Positions 50,057 to 58,628 of a stretch of DNA of 64,000 bases are shown here, piece by piece. This stretch comes from Streptomyces ochraceiscleroticus (GTDB lineage Bacteria > Actinomycetota > Actinomycetes > Streptomycetales > Streptomycetaceae), in NCBI RefSeq assembly GCF_000720485.1, contig NZ_JOAX01000021.1, positions 1-64,000 on the forward strand. The letters run 5' to 3'. Both the position numbers and the translations under genes were made by a program. Below the pieces are notes generated by a model that made no database searches, had not been told where the DNA came from, and worked only from the letters and a program-made list of their open reading frames with translations. The stretch's first letter is position 1; each line of letters opens with the position of its first letter.

Positions 50057-51613
50057 TCAGTGGGCTCCGGGCCCGCCGCCGCGCGGCACGCCCCGGGTGA
50101 CCTGCTCCGGAAGGCCACGGCCCGGATCCGTCGAGACCGTCTTTGTCAGCAGGAACTCCTGCACGGCGTCCGGACCGTGCTCGCGCCCGAGCCCGGACTT
50201 CTTGAAGCCGCCGAACGGCGAACCCAGGTCGGCCGCGAAGGTGTTGACGGAGAACGTGCCGGTACGCACGCGCCGGGCGACGTCGAAGCCGTGGGCCGTG
50301 TCCGCCGTGAACACCGATCCCGACAGGCCGAGTTCGCTGTCGTTGGCGATCCGGACGGCGTCGTCCTCGCCGCGGTGCGGGATGAGGGAAGCGACGGGCC
50401 CGAAGATCTCCTCGCGGGACACTCGCATGTCGTTGTGCGCGTCGGTGACGAGGGTCGGCTCGTAGTACCAGCCACGGTCGCGTCCGGCCGGCCTGCGCCC
50501 TCCGTAGGCGATGGTCGCGCCTTCCTTCCGGGCCACATCGACGTAGTACTCGACGCGGTCGCGCTGGGCCGAGGTGATGAGCGGGCCGAGCGCCGTGTCG
50601 GCTTCGAAGGGATCGCCGACCTTGAGCGAGGCGAAGGCGTCGGCGAGGGCCTCCGCGTAGGCCGGGTACTGGGACTCGGGGACGAGCAGGCGGGTCTGGG
50701 CGACGCAGCTCTGGCCGGAGTTGGTACCGACGCTCGCCCCGACCAGGGTCGGGACGACGTCCTCGATCCTCGCGTCCTCGAGGACGATGGCCGCGGACTT
50801 GCCGCCGAGTTCCAGGACGCAGGGCCGGACGAGTGCGCCGCAGGCAGCCGCGATCCGGGCGCCCACCTCGACCGAGCCGGTGAAGGTGACCATGTCGACG
50901 CCGGGGTGGCGGACCAGGTACTCGGACTCGGGTGCGCGGGCGGCGACGATGTTGAGGACGCCGGGCGGCAGGCCGGTCTCCGCGCAGATCTCACCGATGA
51001 CGAAGAGCGCGAGGGGGTTGGGTTCGGTGACCTTGACGACGACGGTGCAGCCCGCGACGAGGGCCGGTCCGGCCTTCTGCCCGATCGCCGGGAGCGCGAA
51101 GTTGTAGGCCGGGAAGCAGGCGACGACGCCGGCGGGTTCCTTGACGACGAGGCTCGATCCCGCCATCGGGATGATGCCGCCGCCGGCCGACGCGCCCGCG
51201 AGAGGCGACAGGTCGCTCACGCGCACCTCGTCGGTCCGCAGGGTGCGTCCGACCTCGGCGGCGTAGTTGAGGCTCATGACGGGAGAGACCGTCTGATAGA
51301 TCTGCGACAGGAGCAGCGTGCAGCCGAGCTCTTCGGTGATGAGCTCGGCGAGCTCATCGCGTCGCCGTTCGATGCCCTCGGCGAGCCGGGTGAGGTGGTC
51401 GGCGCGCTGTGCGGGGGTGAGCCGGGGCCACTCCCCCTCGTCGAAGGCGCGCCGGGCGGCGGCGACCGCCGCGTCGATGTCGCCCTCGGTGGCGGCCGGG
51501 ACCCGACCGATGCGCTGCTCGGACCTGGGTGAGACGACGTCGAAGTGGTCGGAACCGGTGGCCGCCCGCCAGGTTCCGTCGATGAAGAAGGCTTTGTGGT
51601 CGACAGGGGTCAT
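50057..51613 (-). CDS. Aldehyde dehydrogenase (NAD(P)+-dependent)
   Basis: A 518-aa ALDH. The catalytic residues are present: Asn in FPAYNFALP, Glu in LELGGKSA and the nucleophile Cys in NSGQSCVAQTRL; TFTGSVEVGARI and the EEIFGPVASLI box are intact. GGAGGAACG precedes the ATG. The C-terminal 20 residues (rich in Gly, Pro and Arg) are an extension. It would oxidise the aldehyde produced by the GMC enzyme, or by retro-aldol cleavage, to a carboxylic acid. Confidence 0.94.
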   Translation of the reverse strand: MTPVDHKAFFIDGTWRAATGSDHFDVVSPRSEQRIGRVPAATEGDIDAAVAAARRAFDEGEWPRLTPAQRADHLTRLAEGIERRRDELAELITEELGCTLLLSQIYQTVSPVMSLNYAAEVGRTLRTDEVRVSDLSPLAGASAGGGIIPMAGSSLVVKEPAGVVACFPAYNFALPAIGQKAGPALVAGCTVVVKVTEPNPLALFVIGEICAETGLPPGVLNIVAARAPESEYLVRHPGVDMVTFTGSVEVGARIAAACGALVRPCVLELGGKSAAIVLEDARIEDVVPTLVGASVGTNSGQSCVAQTRLLVPESQYPAYAEALADAFASLKVGDPFEADTALGPLITSAQRDRVEYYVDVARKEGATIAYGGRRPAGRDRGWYYEPTLVTDAHNDMRVSREEIFGPVASLIPHRGEDDAVRIANDSELGLSGSVFTADTAHGFDVARRVRTGTFSVNTFAADLGSPFGGFKKSGLGREHGPDAVQEFLLTKTVSTDPGRGLPEQVTRGVPRGGGPGAH

Positions 51614-51656
51614 CGTTCCTCCGGGAAGACAAGGGGCGGACAGGCGGACGGGCAGG

Positions 51657-53003
51657 TCATGGCCGGTGGGCCCCGGCACGCGTCGCGCCGGCCGTCTCCG
51701 CTGCGGTGAGCCCGAAGACAAGGGCGGAGGCGATGCCTCCCGCGTACGCGCGGTGCCACAGGCCGCCCGTGTCCGATCCGGCGGCGAGCAGCCCCGGGAT
51801 CGGGCGGCCGTCCGCCGCGAGCACCCGCGCCCGGTCGTCGATCCGTACGCCGTGGAAGGGGAAGGTGATGGCCGGCTCCGTTTCGATGACGTAGTACGGC
51901 GGTTCGTCCAGCGGCAGGGCGTCCCGCTTTCGTCCGGGTACGGATTCCGCCGTCGCCGCCGACTCGTTGAAGGACCGGACAGCGTCACGGACGGTCGGGC
52001 CGTCGTAGCCCCACTCCGCCGGCAGGAAGGCGAGTTCGTCGAGGTCCTCGGCCAGTCCCGCGCGGCCGCCTCGCTTGCTCGTCAGCGCGAACTTGTCGAC
52101 GGCGACGGCCCCTGCGACGTAACTGCCGACGATCCAGTCACGGAACACGCGGGCGTCCGCGATGAGCAGGCCGCGGCTCTCGGGCTGGTCGAGGAGGGCC
52201 ATGGCGGTGAGGTGGTCGCCGAGCGTCTCGTCGGTGAACCGTTCGCCGCGCAAGTTGAGGAGCAGCGCGTGCTCGCTGTAATAGAGCGACAGATCGACGA
52301 AGTCGGCCGGGTCGGCGAAGGGAACGCCCGTGGGGACGAGGTGCCCGTAGAAGCCCGCGTCGTCACCACCGGCGGCCGCGCCCGCATCCCTCGCCAGTCG
52401 GTAACCACGGCCCCGGCTGCAGGAGTTGGAGCGGAGCTGCATACGGCCGGCGCGCGGGTGCACATGTGCGGTGCGCAGCTCCGTATCGCCTTGGAAGCCG
52501 CCGGTCGCCAGCAGTGTCGTGCGGGCCCGGACCCGCCGGAGTGCGCCGTCGGCGGTCCGCAGATCCGCTCCCACGACGGCGCCCCGCTCCTTCACCAACC
52601 GGTCGGTCTCGGTCCCCAGCAGCAGCTCACCGCCGCCCTCGGCCACGAGGCGCCGGCAGGTGTCGACGTAGTGGTTGGTGTCGAACTGGTGGCCTTGGCC
52701 GAAGCTGAGGATGCGCTGGGCGTCCTTGGCCTCGACGCCGAGGGAGCGGATCCAGGCGATGCCGTCGGTGAACCGGTCCACCAGCGCGCGCTTGAGCGCA
52801 CGGTCTCCGTGCGGGTTGTGCTCGTCCATGACGTCGTGGCTCGGGGCGGTCCACGCGTACCCCGCGAAGCGCGCCGAGCCGCCGACGTCCGTGGCGGTGT
52901 CGGTGATCACGACGGACAGGCCGTCCTGGACGGCGCGGGCCCCGGCGGTCAGCCCCGCCATCCCGGCACCGATGATCAGCAGATCGATATCTCCTGTGGC
53001 CAC
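51657..53003 (-). CDS. FAD-binding dehydrogenase (KstD / fumarate reductase flavoprotein-like)
   Basis: A 448-aa flavoprotein starting at the GTG at 53003 behind GGAGGAGAG. The FAD motif is LLIIGAGMAGLTAGARA with DTATDVGGSARFAG; TLLATGGFQGDTELR and the C-terminal LLAAGSDTGGLWHRAYAGGI complete the flavocytochrome-c-type domain. PHRMQLRS-like residues and GERFTDETLGDH belong to the catalytic cap. Such enzymes include 3-ketosteroid delta-1-dehydrogenases and urocanate/fumarate reductases. Desaturation or reduction of a ring next to a ketone is plausible; the exact reaction is not determined. Confidence 0.88.
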   Translation of the reverse strand: MATGDIDLLIIGAGMAGLTAGARAVQDGLSVVITDTATDVGGSARFAGYAWTAPSHDVMDEHNPHGDRALKRALVDRFTDGIAWIRSLGVEAKDAQRILSFGQGHQFDTNHYVDTCRRLVAEGGGELLLGTETDRLVKERGAVVGADLRTADGALRRVRARTTLLATGGFQGDTELRTAHVHPRAGRMQLRSNSCSRGRGYRLARDAGAAAGGDDAGFYGHLVPTGVPFADPADFVDLSLYYSEHALLLNLRGERFTDETLGDHLTAMALLDQPESRGLLIADARVFRDWIVGSYVAGAVAVDKFALTSKRGGRAGLAEDLDELAFLPAEWGYDGPTVRDAVRSFNESAATAESVPGRKRDALPLDEPPYYVIETEPAITFPFHGVRIDDRARVLAADGRPIPGLLAAGSDTGGLWHRAYAGGIASALVFGLTAAETAGATRAGAHRP

Positions 53004-53064
53004 GTGCTCTCCTCCGGCCTTTCGTTTCCTGCAGGTCAGGCGACGGGAATGCGGGTTCGGTCGG

Positions 53065-55581
53065 TCACATCGGTGCGGGGGCCACAGAGGCGTCGTCCTG
53101 TCCGTCGAAGTAGGCATGTTCGGCGCGCGCGAGGAAGAGCGGGTCGCTGGCCTCGCCGCGGACGGCGACACCGCCCTCGTGCAGCACGACCACCTCGTGG
53201 CCGGCGGCCGCGGCGCGGGCAAGGGACTGTTCGAGAAGGACGACCGTCATGCCGTCGCGGGCGAGCCCGCCGAGGCGGCCGTAGACCTCGTCGACCATCG
53301 CCGGGGACAGGCCGAGCGCCGGTTCGTCGACGATCAGCAGGTCGGGCCCGGCCATCAGCGCCCGGGCGACGGCCAGGATCTGCTGCTCGCCGCCGGACAG
53401 TCCACCGGCGGCGACGCCCATCCGCTCGCGCAGCCTCGGCGGGAGCCACTGGGCGGTCTGTTCGAGCCGGGCCCGCAGTTCCGCTCCCTTGATGCCCGTC
53501 GCGTACGCGGCGACCTCCAGGTTCTCCCGGAGCGAGAGCGTCTTGAACAGGGCGCGTCCTTCCGGCACCAGTGCCGTCCGCAACTCGGCGGCCGCGGTGC
53601 GCCGGCCGCGTGTGGGTGACAGCGAGCCGTGCAGGATGCGGCCCAGGGTGCTCTTTCCCGCACCGTTGGCACCGACGATGCCGAGGACACTGCCCTGGGG
53701 GACGGTGAGGTCGATGCCGCGCAGTGCGGTGACTCCGCCGTAGTGGTGGTCGACCTCCTCGAGGCGTACGGCGACGTGCTCGGTGCCGTCCCTGTGCGGG
53801 AGCTCACCGCGGGTGCCGCCCTCACCCAGGTACGAGGAGCGGACGCGGGGGTCGTCGAGGATCCTGCCGGGTTCGCCCTCGCCGATCGGCCTGCCGAAGT
53901 CGAAGGCGACCACCCGGTGAGCCACGGCGAACAGGTCGTCGAGGACATGGTCGATGATCACGACGGCCGTGCCGCGCTTCTGCTGCCGCACGATCTGATG
54001 GGCGAGGAGCGTACGTTCCCGGGCGTCGAGGCCACCGAACGGCTCGTCCAGCACGAGGAGTTCGGGCTCTCCGGCGAGCGCCCTGGCCAGGTCGAGGCGC
54101 TTGTGGAGGCCGAACGACAGCTCGTCCGGCAGCTGGTCCGCGACATGCGCGAGGCCGACGCCCTCCAGAAGCTCGACCGCTCTCGCACGGTGCCGCGCGG
54201 TGTTCCGGCGGCGGGTGCACAGCACGTTCTCCAGGACCGTCAACTCGGCGAAGGTCTCGGCATGTTGGAACGTGCGCCCGATGCCGAGCCGGTGCCGTGC
54301 GGTGGCGCGGATCTTCAGCAGGGACCTGCCGCCGTAGACGGCGCTGCCCGCCGCCCGTCCGCCCCCGACGAGCCCCGACAGTACGTTCAGCAGGGTCGTC
54401 TTGCCCGCCCCGTTCGGCCCGATGATCGCCACGGTCTCCCCGGCCCGCACCGACATCGAGGCGCCTTCGAGCGCCTTGAGGCCACCGAAGGTGACGCCCA
54501 CTTCGTCGAGCCGCAGCACTTCCGCGGCGGTCGCGGCCGGCTCGGGAACCTTCTCCGGAACCTCCTCGGCAGGCTCCGCGGCGGCCGAATCCTGCGCCGT
54601 CGAACGCCGCCGCAGCACCCGTCCCAGAAACGGCACCACGCCGCCGGGCAGGACCAGGAGCGCACCGATGAGCACCACGCCCTGGAGGATCGGCTGCGGC
54701 ACCCCTGCGCTCTCGGCGGCGGTGGGCGCCCAGGTCAGATAGGCCCCGCCGACGACCGCGCCCACCAGCGTGCCCGCGCCGCCGAGTACGCACGCGGCGA
54801 TCAGCGAGATGGCCAGCGTCAGCGAGAAGGGGTCCGGGCTGACGAACCCGACGACCAGGGCGAGCAGCACACCGGCCAGCGCGGCGAACGCGGCGCTGAC
54901 GGCGAAGGCCAGGGCGGACTGGGCCTCCGGCGCGATCCCGACCGAACGGGCCGCCGCCGGATGGGACTTGGCGGCCACGAGCCGCATCCGCAGCGCACTC
55001 GGCCGGGCCAGCGCGGCCGCCGCGAGGGCGATTCCGGCGGCGCCCACGGCGATGTACTGCGCCTGCGTGCCGGCGCTGGCCAGCGTGCCGAGGCCGAGGG
55101 CACTGTCCAGCTTCTCCATGGGGATGCCCTGGTCTCCGCCGGTCACGCTGGTCCACTGCCCCATGACCTCCAGCGACACCATGGTGAACGCGAGCGTCAG
55201 CAGGGCCACGTACAGCATCGAGAACCGTGCCCCCGCGCCGCCCAGGAACGCCCCGAGGGCCGCGGCGCAACCGACCGCTCCGAGCACGACGGCCTCCACC
55301 GACCAGCCGTGGGTGCTGCCGTACGCCGCGAAGTACGCACCGAGCGCGAAGAGCGCGGGATGGGCGATCGACCAGATGCCGCCCCAGCCCGCGAGCAGCC
55401 CGACGGACAGCGCGAGGACGGTGTACACGGCCGCGATGCCCACGGAGTACGCCTGGTAGGGCGGGATGGCCCCGGAATGCATGACGAGGACGAGGACGAG
55501 CGCGGCGAGGGGACCGAGCGCCGCTCTCGTCGCGGTGGAACGTGCGAGGGCAGAAACCGAAACAGACACAGGCGAAGACAT
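53065..55581 (-). CDS. LivM-LivG-LivF fusion: permease and two ABC ATPases in one polypeptide
   Basis: A single 838-aa chain. Residues 1-320 are a LivM-type permease with about ten hydrophobic helices (GLLAGWGGIWSIAHPALFAL is the family signature). After a proline/glutamate linker (about 325-353), residues 355-590 form a LivG ATPase: Walker A GPNGAGKTT (388-396), C-motif LSFGLHKR (489-496, where LSFGQ-x-R is usual) and Walker B LLVLDEPFGGLD. Residues 603-825 form a LivF ATPase: Walker A GANGAGKST (637-645), C-motif LSGGEQQ and LLIVDEPALGLSP. The LivG and LivF parts are joined by a short charged linker. I see no stop or frameshift. LivH ends 11 bases upstream. With the SBP at 29794 this makes a full importer. 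Confidence 0.93.
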   Translation of the reverse strand: MSSPVSVSVSALARSTATRAALGPLAALVLVLVMHSGAIPPYQAYSVGIAAVYTVLALSVGLLAGWGGIWSIAHPALFALGAYFAAYGSTHGWSVEAVVLGAVGCAAALGAFLGGAGARFSMLYVALLTLAFTMVSLEVMGQWTSVTGGDQGIPMEKLDSALGLGTLASAGTQAQYIAVGAAGIALAAAALARPSALRMRLVAAKSHPAAARSVGIAPEAQSALAFAVSAAFAALAGVLLALVVGFVSPDPFSLTLAISLIAACVLGGAGTLVGAVVGGAYLTWAPTAAESAGVPQPILQGVVLIGALLVLPGGVVPFLGRVLRRRSTAQDSAAAEPAEEVPEKVPEPAATAAEVLRLDEVGVTFGGLKALEGASMSVRAGETVAIIGPNGAGKTTLLNVLSGLVGGGRAAGSAVYGGRSLLKIRATARHRLGIGRTFQHAETFAELTVLENVLCTRRRNTARHRARAVELLEGVGLAHVADQLPDELSFGLHKRLDLARALAGEPELLVLDEPFGGLDARERTLLAHQIVRQQKRGTAVVIIDHVLDDLFAVAHRVVAFDFGRPIGEGEPGRILDDPRVRSSYLGEGGTRGELPHRDGTEHVAVRLEEVDHHYGGVTALRGIDLTVPQGSVLGIVGANGAGKSTLGRILHGSLSPTRGRRTAAAELRTALVPEGRALFKTLSLRENLEVAAYATGIKGAELRARLEQTAQWLPPRLRERMGVAAGGLSGGEQQILAVARALMAGPDLLIVDEPALGLSPAMVDEVYGRLGGLARDGMTVVLLEQSLARAAAAGHEVVVLHEGGVAVRGEASDPLFLARAEHAYFDGQDDASVAPAPM

Positions 55582-55592
55582 GGACCGCTCCC

Positions 55593-56462
55593 TCAGACCC
55601 GCTGGAACGTGCGCACGCCGAACAGCCCCTGTGGGCGGATCAGGAGCACGAGGATGGTGAACGAGAAGACGAAGGTGTCGCGGTAGCCACCCGAGACATA
55701 GCTCGCCGCGAGGTTGTCCAGGACACCCACTGTCAGGCCGCCGATGACAGCGCCGTACATGCTGGTCAGGCCGCCGAGGAAGATCCCCGCGAAGGCGCGG
55801 AACAGGGGCGCGCTCAGCACGGTCGGCACCAGGCCGGCCCGGGGCGCGTACAAGAACGCGGCGAGCGCGGCGAGGCCGAGTCCGAGCGCCCAGGCGATCC
55901 GGGCGATGCGCTGCGAGCCGATGCCGAGGATCTGCGCGGTGTGGGCGGACTCCGCGACGGCGCGCATGGCGGAGCCGATCGTCGTACGCCCGAAGAGATA
56001 CGCCACCAGCGCCATGGCGACCGCCGCCACGGCGATCGTCAGCAGGCTCTGCGTCGGGATCGCTGCCCCGCCGAGGGAGACGGACCCCTCGACGAGGCTC
56101 GGGAAGAGGCGTGGCTGATCGTCCCAGACGGTACTGATGACGCTCTCCGCGATCAGCGAGATCCCCATGGTCATCACCAGCGCGGAGAGCAGCTCTCCGT
56201 GCGCGAGCGGCCTGATGACCGTTTCCCGCACGGTGAGGCCGACGCCCACGGTCACGGCGATCGCCGCCAGGGCGGCCGGCAGCAGCGGCAGGCCGCTGTC
56301 GTAGAGCGTCAGCGCGGCGTACAGCCCGACGACCGACAGGCTGGCGAGGGCGAAGTTCACCACGTCCGTCGCCCGATAGATGATCACCAGGCCGAGGCCC
56401 ATCAAGCCGTACACCGCGCCACTGGCGAGACCGCTCACCAGGACGAGCAGAAGCTGATCCAC
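55593..56462 (-). CDS. Branched-chain-amino-acid-type ABC permease LivH
   Basis: A 289-aa permease with eight or so hydrophobic helices. Signature: LVSGLASGAVYGLMGLGLVIIYRATDVVNFA at the N-terminus (here shown in part; residues 8-38), ALVMTMGISLIAES, GRTTIGSAMRAVAESAHTAQ (the EAA-like coupling loop) and GGLTSMYGAVIGGLTVGVLD. The GTG at 56462 is preferred, with GGAG 9 bases upstream; the frame to 56576 runs through the operator. First gene of a seven-gene operon ending with the GMC enzyme at 45245; site E lies 67 bases upstream. Confidence 0.92.
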   Translation of the reverse strand: MDQLLLVLVSGLASGAVYGLMGLGLVIIYRATDVVNFALASLSVVGLYAALTLYDSGLPLLPAALAAIAVTVGVGLTVRETVIRPLAHGELLSALVMTMGISLIAESVISTVWDDQPRLFPSLVEGSVSLGGAAIPTQSLLTIAVAAVAMALVAYLFGRTTIGSAMRAVAESAHTAQILGIGSQRIARIAWALGLGLAALAAFLYAPRAGLVPTVLSAPLFRAFAGIFLGGLTSMYGAVIGGLTVGVLDNLAASYVSGGYRDTFVFSFTILVLLIRPQGLFGVRTFQRV

Positions 56463-56528
56463 GTCGACCGTCTCCTCGCACAGGGCACCCACGCACCCGA
56501 CAACCTCGGCGCCCACGGGCGCACTGCG

Positions 56529-56546
56529 AACTGAACTCAATTCATG
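56529..56546. promoter_or_regulatory. ACTGAA-type operator, site E (transporter operon)
   Basis: AACTGAACTCAATTCATG: ACTGAA, spacer CTCAA, TTCATG. It is 67 bases upstream of the livH GTG and shares CTGAACTCA with sites A and B. Confidence 0.7.
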
Positions 56547-56630
56547 AACCGTAGGCACGCGGGGACCGACGGGCAATACCGGTGCACGACTTGTTTTGGG
56601 CGCGCTCCGCCTCGGCGCCCGTCACGCCAT

Positions 56631-57446
56631 TCAGGCCGTGAAGCGACCGCCATTGGCGAGCAGCACCGCGCCGACCAGATTCGCCGCGGCGTCGCTCGCC
56701 AGGAACAGGGCGATGTCGGCGATCTCCGCCGGCGACGCGTACGGGCGCACCTTCGGGTCGGCGAACCCGGTGCGCAGCGCGGCGGGCGTCCGGGCCGCCA
56801 TGCCCGTCTCCGTCGGCCCCGGCGCGACCACGTTCACCCGGATCCCGGCGGCGACGACCTCCTTGGCGACGGCCTGGCTCATCGCGTGCACACCGGCCTT
56901 GGAGGCCGCGTAGTGCGGATAACCGATCGGGGCATCGAAGGCCGACGAGGACCCGACGACGACGATCGCCCCCGCGCCCACCGGCCGCATGACCCGGACC
57001 GCGGCACGCAGGACATGGAAGGTCCCGTCCAGGTTGACCCGCATGACGCGCCGCCAGGCGGAGTCGCCGAGCCGGTCGGTGACCTCCGCCGGCCGCCCCT
57101 CGACCAGCGCGTCCGCGATGAGCTGCTTGGCCTCGGGGTCGTCGACCCCGGCGGCATGCACCAGGACGTCGAGCCGGCCGTGTTCGCGTACGAGGTCGTC
57201 GATGGCGGCATCGACGGCGGCGGCGTCGCCCACGTCGAGCCGGACCGCTTGCCCACCACTCCATTCCTTGGCCACAGTGGCCACGGCCTCCCCGTCGATA
57301 TCGGCGAGGACCACCACGCGCGCCCCCTCCGCGGCCAGCTGCCGGGCGACGGCGGCGCCGATACCCGAGCCCGCCCCCGTCACCATCGCGACCCGCCCCT
57401 CGAACCGGCCGGGTCGCGCTGCCCCGTTCGTCTCCGCACTCGTCAT
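56631..57446 (-). CDS. Short-chain dehydrogenase/reductase
   Basis: A 271-aa SDR: TGAGSGIGAAVA cofactor loop, RLDVGDAAAVD, VHAAGVDDPE (in place of NNAG), VVVGSSSAFDA with the catalytic Ser, YAASKAGVHAM (Tyr/Lys) and APGPTETGM. GAAGGAG precedes the ATG. Site F is only 14 bases upstream, so binding there would block transcription. It is divergent from the alcohol dehydrogenase at 57543 and downstream read-through into the livH promoter is possible. Confidence 0.9.
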   Translation of the reverse strand: MTSAETNGAARPGRFEGRVAMVTGAGSGIGAAVARQLAAEGARVVVLADIDGEAVATVAKEWSGGQAVRLDVGDAAAVDAAIDDLVREHGRLDVLVHAAGVDDPEAKQLIADALVEGRPAEVTDRLGDSAWRRVMRVNLDGTFHVLRAAVRVMRPVGAGAIVVVGSSSAFDAPIGYPHYAASKAGVHAMSQAVAKEVVAAGIRVNVVAPGPTETGMAARTPAALRTGFADPKVRPYASPAEIADIALFLASDAAANLVGAVLLANGGRFTA

Positions 57447-57459
57447 CGCACTCTCCTTC

Positions 57460-57477
57460 TACTGAACTGACTTCACC
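57460..57477. promoter_or_regulatory. ACTGAA-type operator, site F (divergent SDR / ADH)
   Basis: TACTGAACTGACTTCACC: ACTGAA, spacer CTGAC, TTCACC. It is in the 96-bp divergent gap, 14 bases from the SDR start and 66 from the ADH start. Confidence 0.65.
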
Positions 57478-57542
57478 TCTGTTATCGTCCCGGTCGACGT
57501 ACTGGCAAGACCCGAGGCGGTAAACGTGACCGTGAGGACGCG

Positions 57543-58589
57543 ATGAGAGCGGTACGGCTGAGAAGCTGGGGACGGGGCCCGGAACTCACCGAAGTCGAGC
57601 AGCCGGTGCCCCGGGGGGCCGAAGTCCTGGTGCGGGTGGAAGCGGCCGGACTGTGCCACTCCGATCTCCATGTCGCCGACGCGGCCCCTGGCGCTCTCCC
57701 CTACCGGCTGCCGTTCACCCTCGGCCATGAGGTCGCCGGGCACATCGCGGGGCTCGGGCCCGAGGTCGCGGCCGACAGCCCGGCGGTGGGTGAGCGGGTA
57801 GTGCTCTACGGCCCGTGGGGCTGCGGAACCTGCGCCCGCTGCGCCGACGGCCGGGACAACTACTGTGACCGGCGCGGCGATCTCGGCTGGCACGGGGCGG
57901 GTCTCGGCCGGGACGGTGGCATGGCCGACCACGTCCTCGTTCCGTCGGCCCGCCATCTGCTGCCGATCGGCGGCCTGCCCGCCGAACAGGCGGCTCCGCT
58001 CTCCGACGCCGGACTGACCTCGTATCACGCCGTGGCGGGACTACGGCACCTGCTCCACGAGGGGACCACCGCCGTGGTCATCGGGATCGGCGGGCTCGGA
58101 CATCTGGCGGTCCAGATCCTGCGCGCGACCACGCAGTGCCGGGTGCTCGCTGTCGACGTACGCGAGGAGGCACTGGCTCTCGCCCACCGCTCGGGTGCGC
58201 TCGCCGGGACCCTGATGCAGGCGGATACGGCCCGCACGCTCACCGCGCAGAGCGGCGGTCCGGGTGCGGACGCCGTGCTCGACTTCGTCGGCAGCCGGTC
58301 GACGCTCGAACTCGCCACCGCCGTCCTGCGCCCGGGTGGCGAACTCGCCGTCGTCGGCAGCGCGGGCGGACACCTGACGGTGCGCAAGCCGGGCCTCCTC
58401 CCGCCGGGCTTCCGCCTCTCCCTGCCCTTCTGGGGCACCAGGCCGGAGCTGGCCGAGGTGATCGCACTCGCCCGCGCCGGGGCACTGCGTGTCTCCACGC
58501 AACGGTTCCCACTGTCGGCCGCCGACGACGCCTTCGCTCAGCTCCGACGCGGAGAGGTAAGAGGACGGGCCGTACTGATCCCCGACTGA
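57543..58589 (+). CDS. Zinc-dependent alcohol dehydrogenase (MDR superfamily)
   Basis: A 348-aa medium-chain dehydrogenase. Catalytic zinc: Cys38 (AAGLCHSDLH) and His62-Glu63 (GHEVAG). Structural zinc: Cys94, 97, 100 and 108. The Rossmann motif is VIGIGGLGHLAVQIL and Asp in VLAVDVREE suggests NAD. The pattern resembles NAD-dependent alcohol dehydrogenases of the AdhA/mycothiol-independent group. It is the outer edge of the ACTGAA regulon. Confidence 0.9.
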   Translation: MRAVRLRSWGRGPELTEVEQPVPRGAEVLVRVEAAGLCHSDLHVADAAPGALPYRLPFTLGHEVAGHIAGLGPEVAADSPAVGERVVLYGPWGCGTCARCADGRDNYCDRRGDLGWHGAGLGRDGGMADHVLVPSARHLLPIGGLPAEQAAPLSDAGLTSYHAVAGLRHLLHEGTTAVVIGIGGLGHLAVQILRATTQCRVLAVDVREEALALAHRSGALAGTLMQADTARTLTAQSGGPGADAVLDFVGSRSTLELATAVLRPGGELAVVGSAGGHLTVRKPGLLPPGFRLSLPFWGTRPELAEVIALARAGALRVSTQRFPLSAADDAFAQLRRGEVRGRAVLIPD

Positions 58590-58628
58590 TGCCGGGATGA
58601 CGGCCTGGCAACGAGCAGCAGACCGCCC

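Noticed and set aside
55582..56496. N-terminal extension of the LivM-G-F frame across livH
   Set aside because: Antiphase reading of livH with Arg/Gly-rich composition; the ATG at 55581 has a ribosome site (GAGGGAG) and starts the permease homology.
56598..56626. GGGCGC..GCGCCC hairpin between the SDR and livH operon
   Set aside because: Only six pairs with an 11-base loop and no U-tract on the relevant strand; too weak to call a terminator.
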